Under the pieces are notes generated by a model, which was not told where the DNA came from, searched no databases, and worked only from the letters and a program-made list of their open reading frames with translations. DNA of 64,000 nucleotides. It comes from Posidonia oceanica. Its lineage: Eukaryota > Streptophyta > Magnoliopsida > Alismatales > Posidoniaceae. Position numbers and translations under genes: made by a program. The stretch lies in contig JAZBRS010000039.1 in the NCBI GenBank assembly GCA_037176725.1, forward strand, positions 26,572,001 through 26,636,000, in the 5' to 3' direction. Position 1 is the stretch's first letter. The number at the start of each line of letters is the position of its first letter. This document shows positions 18,359 to 30,557 of this stretch, in pieces.

Positions 18359-21300
18359 TGTTGACACCCCATCTTGGCAGGCTTGGGCCCTTGGAGCCCT
18401 CTTGGTGATTGCTGGATCAAACCCCAACCAAATCCTAACCCTAATCCTCCTCTCTACCCTTCAAATCAGCCTGTTTTGACCTAAACCTTTGCCCCCCTTC
18501 CCATTCTCAAAACCTAACCAAAATCCATAAGAAAACCCACCACTATCCACTCAACAAACCTACCCAAAGACCTAGGAATTTCCAAACCTAACCCATTCCC
18601 AAAAACACTAGAAAACTTAGGAGAAACTACCCTTTTTCTACACCTTCAAACCCCTCCAAAACCCCCTTAGAATCAAACCAAAACTTCAGACCCAACACTT
18701 CAAATCCTAGGCTACCCACTCACCAATTCTCACCCTCTTCCAAGACCATTAAGACCCTCTTTCACCCAAATTATCCTTTTCTCTCTCCGGGATTATCATT
18801 TTCTCTCTCCTCTCTCTCTCCTGATTATCATCTCTCCTTTCATCCCCTTTTCATCCTTTTTCTAGTCTGGCTGTGGGCCCCCTCTGTGCTTCTATCCCTC
18901 CTCTATCTTATCCCTATTTTTACTTTATTTTTAACACTTTTTCTGAATTTTAATAAATCATTTTCCTCTAGTCTATCCCTTTTCCTCTTATCTCCCTCTT
19001 TTTTCCATTTCTTTCCTCCTTCTCTTTTCCTTTTCTCCCTTTTGCAAAAATCCACAAAAACCCATAAAAATCTGTAAAATCTCAAAACACAAAAGAAGCA
19101 AATCAGAACCCTAAGAAAAACAATTAAAAAATGTTAAACAAGCAATTAACAACTTAAACTTAACTAAAGCAAGCTAAAAAGAAAACCAAGCATGCAAACT
19201 AAAAAATGCAAAACAAATCAAAAGAAAACACTGAAAAATCAAGGAAAAAGCTAAAATGAGATCTAAACTCACCAAAAGTAAAAACCCCATCAGAAGAATT
19301 AAAAGACAAACCCTAAAAAGGAGAAATAAAAATCAAATACTAAAACAAGTAATTAAGGAAGGCAAAAGACCCAACCTAATAAACATAAGAAAAACAAGTT
19401 AAAAACTTAATTAAAAAAGAAAATAAAAACACATCTGAAAAGCCTAAAAAACACCCTATCAAACCAGAAAAATCCAACTAAAAACTTCAAGAAAAATCAA
19501 TAAATAAAACATCAAGACATAACTTAAAAGACTTAAGAAAGAAAAAACTTTAACAAGACTACAACTTAAAAACCTAAAACCAACCCTGATTAATAGGAAA
19601 ATAAATCCTAAAAAATCCTAATTAATATCCTAAATGTCCAACAAGGGAAATACAATTTTTAAAACAATTTAAAAAAAGGCTTAACAAACATTTAATCAAG
19701 TGCAAACCAATTAAGAACAAAACCAAAGTCCTAAAACCCTAATCAAGCCCAAAACACATTAATCAACTCAAAATAACCATTAAAAATCTTAATTAAAATC
19801 CTAACCTATAGCACAATCCTTCTGGCATTTTTATTTATTTTTAGTTTATCTTTACCTAGTTTATTTCCCCATTCTACCCTCTCTTTCTTTCTTATTTTCC
19901 TTCTTTCCTTCTTATTTTTCCTTACTGGGCTCAAACTGGCCCGTTTCTCTTTTTCTTTTATTTTCTTTTTTTTTCGGCCCCCGCACGGTCCGGCCCACGC
20001 GCCATCCCCACCCTTCTTCTTCCTCGGCTTTCCTCTGTGTTTTTTTTCTTTTTTTCCACCGATTCTCCCGCGACGGCTCGCTGCCATTCCCTCCTCCCAT
20101 TTGAATTTCGAAGCTCCGTCCTTTCATCTATAGCAGCTCGCCGTCTCCTCATCTCAGCACCAAATCCGGAGCCGGTCGCCTCGCCGTCTCCTCTGCTACA
20201 GTGGCCGCCGACGAATTTGAAATTCGGTAGCGCGCCAGTAGCCGGTCTCTCCCCATATAAGCCTCCCGCTCCTTCCTTTCAATCAGAGGTGCCAAGTGTG
20301 AGTGAGCAAGCCAGAGTGACAGAACCAGACCAGAGAGAGCAGACCTCAGTGCGAGAGTAATCCCAGAATTCCGGTTTTTCTCTTCCACCCGTGCCCTCCT
20401 CCTTCTCCTCCTCATCTTCCCAATTCCAGAGAGAAGAGAGAGCAGAAGAGAGTGTCTGAGGGAGGCCTTGGCATCCCGGAGAGAAGCCCTCATCAGAGCT
20501 CAATCCCCTCACCCAATCCTCCTCTTTTCTTCTCTGAAAAATTCAGCAAACTTCCTTCTTTCTTTTCCAATCCCCCAGCACCACTTCAAGCCCCCATCCT
20601 TCTCCCATTTCCTCCCCCAACTTCACCCAACAGCCAGCCTTCCTCCCCTGATTTCCCATTGCCTTTTCACCACCTAATCACCCTCTGAAACATCACCTGA
20701 AGCCACCTGCAACCTAGCGCAACTCACTTCACAATTCCCATCGCCTCAGCATACAGCCTTCCCCCAAAGTTCACCCAAGTATCCACCAAGCCATCACCTT
20801 TCCAGAGCCTCCGACAGCAAACCAAACCATCCACTACAGACCCCACACCACACTACAAACACCTGTGTCACCTCCAGACCCAGAATCAACCCTGCTCTCA
20901 AACTCTCTCCACACTCTCCAGAATAGCAATCCAACCATTCAGGAAGCCTCACCGGACCTCCAGCAATCTTCCAGAAGGCCCCATCCAACCCGAGGAACAG
21001 CAACAACCCCCCCACCTCCGGCAGTATCCTCTGAACCCAAAAACGCCAGATCCCTCTCCGAGCTTCGAAGCTCGCATCCGATCGCCCAGGAAGCACCAGA
21101 AGCACCCCCTGAGAAGATCCCGACCTCCGCGAGCGCCCGAAGACCACTGCTGCGACCGGATGATCTCCGCCGGTGACTGCTGAAGCCGCCGACGTCGGGG
21201 GGACGACTCAGGCACGGAAAAAGGTAACCATCGCTCCCCTTAGCTTCCCCTTCTTCTTCTCTTGCTTCCCCAGCCTTTAGAATAGATTTTCCGGTCTTCC

Positions 21301-24173
21301 TGCTCCGTCCTCGACTCGCCGGACAGTTCACCTTCTCTGGCACCGGTCTTCCTCCGGACACTCCGACCAGCAGAGCGAGCTCCGGACCGTTCCCAGAGCT
21401 CCGGACGATCGCCGACGTCGTTCTCCGCCTTCCCGCGCCTCCTCAGCCTCCCCTGTCGGCGGCCATGAGTACTGCCGGCATTCCGCTACAGTACTCGTCG
21501 CCGTCGACCAGTTATTGTGCGTTTATTTTATTCCAGCTAAAGTTTTTAAGTAAATATTGCATATTTGGTTTAAATTTCTGTCATTTTACATTTCGGTCCT
21601 TATTTCATTTAATCTGCTGTGTTTTTAAATTAAAATCATATTAAATTGCATGATCTGTTTATGGTTTTCAGTATTTGCAAGTTGGTCCATTTACTGTGCT
21701 GTGCTGTTATAGTATTTTGCATTTTAGCCCCTCTGTTTTCGTTTTTTGCATGTAGGTCCTGTCCTAGATCAGATCATTTAACTGCATATATTTTGCCATA
21801 TCACATTGCATCCTAGCCCCTTGCATGTTTCTGTTTTTGCACTTAGGTCCATGCACTGTAGAAACTTAGGTTCTGATTTTTATTTTTGGTTGATGCATTG
21901 CATATTTGCCCCTCTACTTTATCATTTTTGCATTTAGGTCCATTTTAAATGGACAGTAATTCTTGCATGCATTTTTAGCTTAATATATTGCATTTTTAAC
22001 CCTGTTTTTTCCAAAAATCACACTGTAGTCCTGTCCCCTATTTTTCAGAGCATGTTTTCCATACAAAATTGCATTTTTAACCCCTGCATGATTTCAAAAT
22101 CACACATAGGTTCTTGCATCTTTTAAAAAATCATGTGAAAAGACCATTTTGCCCCTAGGTTGCATTCTAGCTCCTATGCCTACCAAATTGCATACAGACC
22201 TTCCACTAATACCCCCAGACTCCCCAGAACCCTGTTTTCTGGAAAATTTGCATTTTAAACCCTAGTTTTTTTCAAAATTGCACTCTGACTTCTTTCTGTT
22301 TTCAAAACCTCTTTTAAAGCATACCCTCTTTTCAAAACAACCTTCTGAGCCTAGTTTTTTGCAAAAGAGACCCCAGCCCTCTCCTGTTTGCAAAAGCCTT
22401 TCCTGTGGACCCCTGTTTTCTGGAAAATTTGCATTTTAGCCCCTTTTCTTTTTCAAAATGCCTTCTGAACTCCTGGCTTTTCCCAGTCTCTTATCATTGC
22501 TTTTTTCTGCTTTTGCATGTATCCTGCACTCATCTAGCCTTGCATTTTAGCATCTTCTTGCACACACTAAGCACTTTTAGCTCCCTTTCACTTGGGAGAA
22601 CCTTTTGCACATCCCTAGGACCTCCTGAACACCTAGATTTGTTCTTCTCCCCTGTTCTGGTCCTTCTGCCTTGAAGCTGCGATATCTTCCAATCCGGCCG
22701 TTGGATCTTCTCAAGTAAGCTGCCCAGGCGACCGCAGCGAAGCGCTCTTCAGCATGGACCAGACAGATTTCAGATCAGGCTCCCGGATTTTTAGGTACGT
22801 CCTCCTGAACCCCTGCATTGCATTCATTTGCATACCATTTGCACAGTTTTCCTTGTTTTCGCTTTCTGTCTCTTCGAGCATGTAGAATAGGGCCTCCCCT
22901 TTCTGCTTCTATCTCCAAATCCCCGTTTCGCATACCCCTGTGTGTTTGGTGTTGAGTTTTCCCTGGATCCATCACTTAATGTGGCTTTCTTCTCCCTTTT
23001 CCACGATCCGATCGCATCGCGAGCTTTGGGCAGCGTGCGAGACACACCGTGGAACGGTTTAGTGGGAAACAGTCGCAAAGAGGTGGTGATCCCTCCGTTT
23101 GCACACTCTCCCCTCTGTAGGTCTTCACACCTACTTTGAGCGGTCCTGAACGACGTTTGTTCTTACACACACGTTGTTTTGCCTCTCCTTTGGCCCCTTC
23201 TGATCTCTTCTGCATTCTTGCTTTCGCATGGCTTTTCTGAGGTTTTTGCTTTGCTGTTTTGGCACCGTTTCGCGTGCCCGCCCTTGTTTTGGCACCGTTT
23301 TGCGTGCCCTTCTGTTTTCTTGCCTTGTTTTGCATGCTGCCTTGCTTTCTCGCTTGTTTTGCATGTCGTTCTCGTTCTTGCACCATTTTGCGTGCCTCTT
23401 TGCTCGCTTGTCTCGTTTTGCGTGCTGCTTGGTTTTCTCGCTTGTTTTGCGTACCGGTTTCGCTCTTTTGCATCGTTTTGCGTGCCTTCCTTGTTTCTCG
23501 CCTTGTTTTGCGTGTTTTACGCCGTTTTCCCTTGCATGCCGATTGCATTGCATGGCTTCCTCGTTGTTTTGCTTTCTCGTTTGCATTTGCATATAGGGCT
23601 GTGATGCTTACTGCCTGGAGTTCTCACGAGTTAGGTTTCGCCTAATTCGGAACACAGACAGTGTAGCTGAGCACTTAGAGAGCACGTTTACTTCCTTGTT
23701 TTGTTTCTCCCCACTTAGAGCACACCTAGAGCATTCATTCAGGCATTTATAGGCACATAGGCATTCAATCCTGCTTCTTTCTACGTATGCGAGCGTAAGC
23801 CTAGAAAGACCGATTCTCGGGCGTGTCGGGGGTGCCTAACACCTTCCCCACGCGTAACAAGAGTCCTTACTCTGTCTTTTGGCCCGCAATGACCGTACTG
23901 CCCTTATCCTAGGCTAGAGTCATCTCATTTGCATTTGTTTGCATTTGTTTTCCTTTGCATCGCTTTGCTTTGCATTTCTTGCTCGGTTTTTGTGTGTTAA
24001 TTCGCGCATTTCCCCGGTTTTCCTTGTCTCCCGTTAATAGACATGGTGGCGACTCTGATTTGTCTTATCTTTCCTTTTTCTCCTCGATTCCAAGTATTTT
24101 CGAGTTGAGCCTCTTCCTCGGATCTCAATCGCCGCTGGAAATAGCGAGCCTGATTCCGATCGGGATCGCTACA
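18359..24173 (+). repeat. E1 3' LTR, complete (5815 bp, type A)
   Basis: It starts TGTTGACACC after the purine tract and ends GCTACA. Region by region: a CT-rich tract with repeated GATTATC and CTCTCTCC (18765-18835); an A-rich plus strand (19060-19800) without genes; a GC-rich segment with a TATA-like CATATAAG (20254-20261), a possible promoter that would make U3 about 1.9 kb and R-U5 very long; a GC-rich transcribed-leader-like stretch to a donor-like GGTAACC (about 21226); T-rich, intron-like sequence with many TTGCATTTTAG motifs (21520-22670); the short ORF and donor-like site (22754-22800); the minisatellite (23253-23540); the conserved Tat block; and the PBS-like decoy (24044). No real gene. 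Confidence 0.93.
20254..20261 (+). promoter_or_regulatory. Possible TATA box of the E1 3' LTR
   Basis: CATATAAG lies in GC-rich sequence. The same position in E3 reads TTCATAAG (about 49431 and 62638), a poorer match, so the call is weak. Confidence 0.3.
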
Positions 24174-24999
24174 CCTGGGAAGAGTTCCGGGAAGTGTTCT
24201 ACGAGTGGTATTTCCCCGAGTATGAGCGGGATCGCTTGGATAGGGACTTCCAGAATTTGAAGCAGGGGAGCATGTCTATGGCGGAGTACGAGGCAGCTTT
24301 CACTTGGTTGGAGTAGTTTGCTTAGGTGTTTGACATGGAAAGACGCCAAGTTAAGAAGTTTGTGGAAGGGTTGGTGCCAGCTCTTCGGTCAAGGGTTTTG
24401 GGTTTCAGATGCCCGACCTTGGCTGATGCTATGGAGCTCGCGGCCAGGTATGAAGATGACCGCAAGCTGTTTCTGGAAGAACACCCCAAAGGGAAGGGGA
24501 AGTTGTCCTCTTAGTGGCCTTCTGTTTCTGGAGGTCTGAGCTCTGGTAGTTCTGGGAGCTTAGGGAAGAAGAGGAAGGAGCGTTCCAGTTCTGTTGCTGA
24601 GGAGGGACGCAGTTCTTTTGGAAGAGGGAGTTCTGGATACAGCCAGACAGGCTCGAGTGGAGGTCCAAGAACTTGTTTCAAGTGTGGGAAGCCAGGACAC
24701 ATTGCTATGTATTGCACCAGTAAATCGCAGAACCCAGGCCCTGTGAGATGTTATAATTGCGAGAAGACTGGGCATATTCAGCGGAGCTGTCCTGAGCCTC
24801 CAAAGCCTGCTGGGGATGCACCTCGTCAGCCGACCAGGGGACGAGTGTTCTCCATAGCTGCTCCTGATGCTGGACCCTCGGGGGATGTTGTTGAGGGTAA
24901 GGAGCGAGAGTGATTTGTATTGTGGACCTCTGTGTTGTAATATGTATCCAGTACTTTTCCCAATTAATGGATGTGTGGTTGTTGTTGTGTTGTGTTTAC
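24174..24999 (+). pseudogene. Chromovirus-type gag remnant between E1 and E2
   Basis: In the frame beginning at the E1 junction the translation reads TWEEFREVFYEWYFPEYERD and continues as a Ty3/gypsy gag core of the kind seen in Tekay/Del-like chromoviruses. It has stops at 24314, 24323 and 24512, then two intact CCHC knuckles, C-x2-C-x4-H-x4-C, at 24674-24715 and 24749-24790, and ends at TGA 24911. No protease follows; the last 86 bp are T/G-rich and non-coding before E2 begins. The 5' part was displaced by E1. It could be the end of a gag-only non-autonomous element or a deleted copy. It is unrelated to the Tat gags in the window. Confidence 0.85.
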
Positions 25000-27900
25000 T
25001 GTTGACACCCCATTTCGACAGGGCTGAATTGGCGGATCTCTCTGACGGCTAGGAAAAACCCAAAACTACACCTTTCTCTTCACCCTTCTTTTCAAATCAA
25101 AACTCCAACACAAACCTCAAAACCAAATCTAGAACTACACCCATTTTCTAACCCAAAAAACCACTCCAAAACCCTCTCAAAACCTTACCCTAAAACCATC
25201 CAAGACCTTAACCTAAAACCAACCAAATCTAGGTCCAAACCTACACCTCTCCCTTCCTCTTTGTCTCCAAAACAAGCCCAAACTTAACCTAGAATCACAC
25301 CCTTTTCCCAAGCCCAAAAACTAACCAAAACCATAGGAGAACTCACCATCCCTGACTTAGCAAATCCACTAAAAATCCTAGAAATTTTCAAACCAAAACC
25401 ACTCCTAAAAACCCTAGAAAATCTAGGTAAAACTACCCTTTTACTACACCTCAAAACCCTTTCAAAACCTTCCTAAAACCAAACCCAAACCCTAGGTCGG
25501 ACACTAGAGACCCCAGGCCACACACCCACCAAATTTCAACTCTTTTCTAAACCTCTAACCCCTTCATTTACCCAAATTATCCTTTTCTCTCTCCTAGATT
25601 ATTCTTTTCTCTCTCCTCTCTCTCTCCTGATTATCATCCTTCTTTTCGCTCCCTTCTCTCTCTTCTACTTGCCTGGCTATGGGCCTCCCTTGTGCATCTA
25701 TCTCTTCTCAATCTTATTTCTATTTTTATCCTATTTTTAACATTTTCTTTGATTTTCTAAAAATTGTTTTCTTTCAACTCCTCCCTTTCTTCTTTATTCC
25801 TACTTTTCTCCTTTTTCTTGCTCCTTTTTCTTTTACTTTCTCCCTTCTGATAAGTCTTCAAAAAAAACCCTTAAAAACATTCAAAACTCTAAAATAAAAG
25901 AAAAACAAATCAGAACCCTAAGAAAAATAATTAAAAACTTAAACAAATATTTAAAAACAAAAACCTAACTAAATCTAACTAAAACCAAAAACCAAGAATG
26001 TAAGCTAGAAAATGCAAAACAAACAAAAAGAAAATGCTATAAAATCAAAGAAAAAAGCAAGATATAATCAAAACAAGCTAGAGTAAAAACCCTACTAAAA
26101 ACAATCAAAAAACAAATCCTAAAAAGAAAGAAAACAATTAAAAACGCTAAGGCAAGTAATTAAGAGAAAAAAAACTTGACTTAACAATCCTAAAAGAAAC
26201 AATTTGAAAACTTATTAAAAAGAAAAAGCAAACAATCAAAAATTTAAAAAACACTTAATTAAACAAGAAAAACTTAACTAAAAAATATTAAAAGAATTCA
26301 ACAAACAAAATCAAATTTAAAACAAGGCTTAAACAAAACCCTAAAAAAGATTAAAATCAAAGGCTAAAACTCACCCTAATTAATTTAAAAACAATCTTTA
26401 AAAAGCCTAATCAAAAATCCCAAAGACTTAACAAGAAAAACATAACTACAAGACAATTTAAAAACTTAACAAACATTTAAACAAAAATCAAAAACCATTT
26501 AAAGAAAACTCAAAATCCTAATCAAAACTAAAACTCCTTAATCCTAATTAACTAATTAAAAACAATCATTAAAAAACCTAATTAAAATCCTAACCTAAAC
26601 ACAACTATTCTAAAAACTCTTCCCATCCTTCTCTTATTTTATTTTATTTTTATTTCTTTCCCATTTCCTTTTTTTTTCTCCTTTGCTTTTGGTCCAACCG
26701 ACCTCTCATTCCTCTCTTCCCCTTTCATTTTCTTTTTTTTTCTCTACTGTGCTCCAAGCCCAACCCACAGCCAACTTCTCCTTCTTCTTCCCTCCTTCTC
26801 TTCTTCTTCCACTCTTCTCCCTCCGCAAACGGCAGCCACCTCTCCCCCTTTGGTTTTTTTTTCAAACCTTCACCTGACAGCCACCTTGACTTCCCAGCAC
26901 TCCCCACTACCCACGACCTCCATCACCACCTTACCCTGTGGCCTGAAACCAAGGACAAAGACCCATGCCCTCTCCCATTGACCATTGAAACCAGCAGACT
27001 TTGAGGAGAATAGAACTTGAGCATTTGGATCTAGAAAGGAGTTTTGCTTACACACTTGCAAACACCAGATCTCCAGCTCTCTTTCCCTTCTTCCAGAACC
27101 CAAAAACACCCCCAATCCTTCCCGGAATACCCCCACAAAGTGGCCAGCACCCAAACAACCCAGAATCACCTTCCCATTGCCAGAACCTCCACTACAAGCA
27201 TCCTAAAATTCCCAAACTCCACCATCGTACTCACCAAGCTCCCACCTTCACAACCCACCCGACATTTCACCACGAAACACTCCACAGCCCCTACACTTCA
27301 CTACAAACACCTTCGCCCCTTTTTTTTTTCAAAAACTTCAAACATTCATAACTTTCTCTACACCCAGTAGAATCCACTTCTGTCTCTTCCTACGCGTTCC
27401 TTGAACAACCACCTAGCCGCCCGTGCCCTTGCCTCAGCCTTGAATGCCCACCTCAGCCTCCATAGGAAGAGCTCGACCAAGCTAGAATCCACTCCGGGCT
27501 GTAGAACTCGCTTCTGGAAGCTCCGTCACCTTCCCCAGACCTCCGGCGACTCCCCTGAACCACTCCAGCACCAAGAGCCGCCGCCACCACCTCCTCCCTG
27601 CCGGCTGAAAACCACCTAGGTGGGTGGCCTTCTCCAACGTGCGAAGCAGGTGAAACAACTCTCCTCCAACTTCCTCTCTTTCCCCTCTTGCTTCTCGGCT
27701 TTTCCCCTGGCCGTTTCGTCGACCATGCCGCCCACACGAGGCCGTCGGACATGTTGTCTTCTCCGGCACCGAGCACACCAGCAGCAGCCGACGCCGCCGT
27801 CTGGCGCCCTCACGCACCGCCGCATGCCGCCTGCTGCTCCGCCACACCACACCGGTCTCCCCCGCGCTCCGCCCGCGCCGCGCCGACCACTCCTCCACCG

Positions 27901-30538
27901 TTCCAGAAAACTCACCGGCGAGCTCTGTCCTCCCCCTGTAGCACGCCCGCTGCTGGCCTTTCTTTTTATTTTTTTTCTTAGCTTAGTATATTTACATTTG
28001 CATTGCATTGTTGTCTTGTTAGTTTTTTAATATTACACTTAGGTCCTGCTCAGTTCTAGACTCATTTAAATCCACATTAAAATCATATAGAATTGCGGTT
28101 AAAATCTATAGTTTTGCTTATTTACACTTTCATCCAACTGCAGTTCATTTTCTTTAGCTATCTTTTAAATTAAGTCCTGCATGTTTTTTTTTATTTCATA
28201 TTGGTCCTCTGCTGTCATAGTTCTAGTTTTATTTCTTTAGATCTAGTCCAGTTACTTGCTCTATTTGCATGTCAGTCCAATCCTAGTTCAACATAGCTTG
28301 CTGTACTTTACTGTCTGCTCTAGCATCTTTTTATTTTTGCAATTAGGTCCTTCAGTTGTTAAATGCCATCTAAATGTTTGCTGTTATCTTATTAAATTGC
28401 TGTTAAGTCCTGATCTTTACCTTATTTGCAATCTGGTCCTCTGATCTGTTATCAAGCATTCAATTTTCTTCTTTTCTTTACTGCATTGCATTTTTAGCCC
28501 TTGTTTCCTGATTTTTGCACATAGGTCCTCTACATAATGCACAGCATGCATTTAGCTTGCATTTTTCTTACAAAAAATGCATTTCAACCCCTGCATGTTT
28601 TAAAATTGCATATAGGTCCTTCATTTGATTGCAAAACTTATTCCAATGCATGTTTACCTTATTAGATTGCATTTGAAACCCTGCATCTTGCAAACTTGCA
28701 TTCAAACCCCCAAGTTTTCAAAAATCTTGCATTTAGACTCCTAATTTTTCAAGATCTTTGCATTTAAGCCCCCACTTTCTTAAAACTTGCATGTTGTTTC
28801 CTAAGTTTTTTGAAAAGTCATTCTTAGGTTCCTTCTCGCGTTCCTGCATGCATTTGCACCCATGCATTCTTGCATTTGGCATTCCTTGCACACACAAGCA
28901 CACCTAGCTCCCATTTACATGGGAGGACCTGTTTTGCACACCCCTAGGACCTCCTGTACACCTAGATCCATTCTTCTCCCCTATTTTGGCCTCTCTGCCT
29001 TGAAGCTGGGATATCTTCAGATCCGGCCGTTGGATCTTCTTGACCAAGCTACCTGGACGACCCCGGCGGAGCACTCTTCAGCATGGACCAAGCAGATCTC
29101 AGATCAGGCTTCAGATTTCCTAGGTAAGTCCCCCTGAACCCCTGCACAGCATTCATTTGCACACCATTTGCATTGCATGCATCGTTTTTGCTTTCTGTTT
29201 CCTCGAGCATGTAGAATAGGACTTTCTCCTCTTATCTATCAACTCTGCTCCCCTTTGCTTCTAATGCTCTTTTTCCTAGCATCTGCATCTACATGGCTTT
29301 ATCGATGTTTTATTTCGTCAGTTTTGGCACCGTTTTGCGTGCCCACTTCTTCTTTGGCACCGTTTTACGTGTCCGCTTCTTCTTTGACACCGTTTTGCTT
29401 GCCTGCTTCGTCTTTGGCACCGTTTTGCATGCCCACTTTGCTTTTGGCACTGTTTCGCATGCCCGTTTCGTCTTTGGCACTGTTTTGCGTGCCTGCTTTG
29501 CTTTTGGCACCGTTTCGCGTGCTCGCTCTGTCTTTGGCACCGTTTTGCGTGCTTGCTTTGCTTTTGGCCCGCTCTGTCTTTGGCACCGTTTTGCTTGCCC
29601 GCTTTGCTTTTGGCACTGTTTTGCGTGCCCGCTTTGTCTTTGGCACCGCCTTGCGTGCCCGCTTCGCTTTTGGCACTGTTTTGCGTGCTTGCCTCGTTTT
29701 CTTGCACCGTTTCGCGTGCTGCTTTGCTTTCTTGTACCGTTTCGCGTGTTGCTTTGTTTTCTTGCACCGTTTTGCATGCCGATCTCGTTTTCTTGCACTA
29801 TTTCGTGTGCCGCTCTCGTTTCTCACATTATTTCGCGTGTTTTATGCCGTTTCCTCTTGCATGTCGCTTGCATTGCTTGGCTTTATCGCCGTTTTGCTTT
29901 TTCGCTTGCATTTGCATATAGGGCAGTGATGTTTACTGCTTGGAGTTCTCATGAGCCTGGTTTCGCCCAGTTCGGAACACAGACAGCGTTGCTGAGCTCT
30001 TAGACTACACGTTTACTTTCCTACATTGCATCCCACCACTTAGAGCACACCTATGAGCATTTATTCAGGCATTCATTGGCATTTAGGCATTCAAACCTGC
30101 ATTTCCCTGTGTATGCGAGCGTAAGCTTTGAAAGACCGATTGTCGGGCGTGTCAGGGATGCCTAACACCTTTCCTGCACGTAACAGGAGTCCTTGCCCAG
30201 TCTTTTGGCCTGCAATGACCATATTGCCCTTATTCTAGGCATGACTCATCTCATTTGCATTTGTTTTCCTTTGCATTGCTTTGCATTGCATTCTTTGCTT
30301 GGTTTTGCATGTTAACTCACGCATTTCCTCCGGTTTTCCTTGTCTCCCGATAATAGACATGGTGGTGATTCTGAATTGTCTTATCTTCTTCTTTTCTTAT
30401 CTTTTCTCCTTTGTTTTAAGTGTTTTCGAGTTGAGCCCTCCTCCTTGGACATAGCCGCTTATAGTGAGCCTGATTTCGATCGGTGCACGCGAGCTTCTGG
30501 CAGTGTGCATGGACGATCTGAACACCGGGATTACTACA
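25000..30538 (+). repeat. E2 5' LTR, complete (5539 bp, type B)
   Basis: TGTTGACACC ... ATTACTACA. Same architecture as type A but clearly diverged: CT tract (25570-25640), A-rich strand (25860-26600), GC-rich stretch (26750-27960), T-rich stretch (27960-28900), conserved short ORF and donor-like AG|GTAAGT (29083-29129), minisatellite (29318-29840, about 17 units), conserved Tat block (30114-30240). Type B LTRs have an extra segment before the end (GATCGGTGCACGCGAGC...) that type A lacks. No real gene. Confidence 0.92.
29318..29840 (+). repeat. 30-bp minisatellite in the E2 LTR
   Basis: Units like TTTGGCACCGTTTTGCGTGC plus CCGCTTTGCT repeat about 17 times. Cys/Phe-rich ORFs on plus and Lys/Arg/Gln-rich ORFs on minus are artefacts of the 30-bp (10-codon) period. 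Confidence 0.9.
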
Positions 30539-30539
30539 G

Positions 30540-30557
30540 TGGCGACTCTGCTGGGGA
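30540..30557 (+). promoter_or_regulatory. Primer binding site of E2
   Basis: TGGCGACTCTGCTGGGGA, one base after the LTR end, identical to the E3 site. Confidence 0.88.

Larger units (their letters stand above)
1..24173 (+). mobile_element. E1: Tat-clade Ty3/gypsy LTR retrotransposon, 5' end cut by window
   Basis: The order is LTR, primer site, gag, protease, RT, RNase H, archaeal-type RNase H, integrase, extra ORF, tandem arrays, purine tract, LTR. Protease-RT-RNaseH-INT order makes it Ty3/gypsy; the second RNase H and the lack of a chromodomain point to the Tat clade (Ogre/Retand-like). The internal region (1987-18358) is 16.4 kb and the complete 3' LTR 5.8 kb, so a full element would be about 28 kb. 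The visible 1986 bp of 5' LTR align with 22188-24173 without net length change and with about 40 differences counted by eye, near 2 percent, mostly transitions. The coding chain is broken, so this copy is not autonomous today. The candidate target duplication after the 3' LTR is CCTGG (24174-24178); its partner lies outside the window. Confidence 0.95.

Noticed and set aside
21226..22752. Intron within the LTR from GGTAACC (21226) to CTCTTCAG (22752)
   Set aside because: Donor consensus is weak and differs in E3 (GGTAAAT); kept only as a remark because no pattern across all LTRs supports it as well as the 41-nt module.
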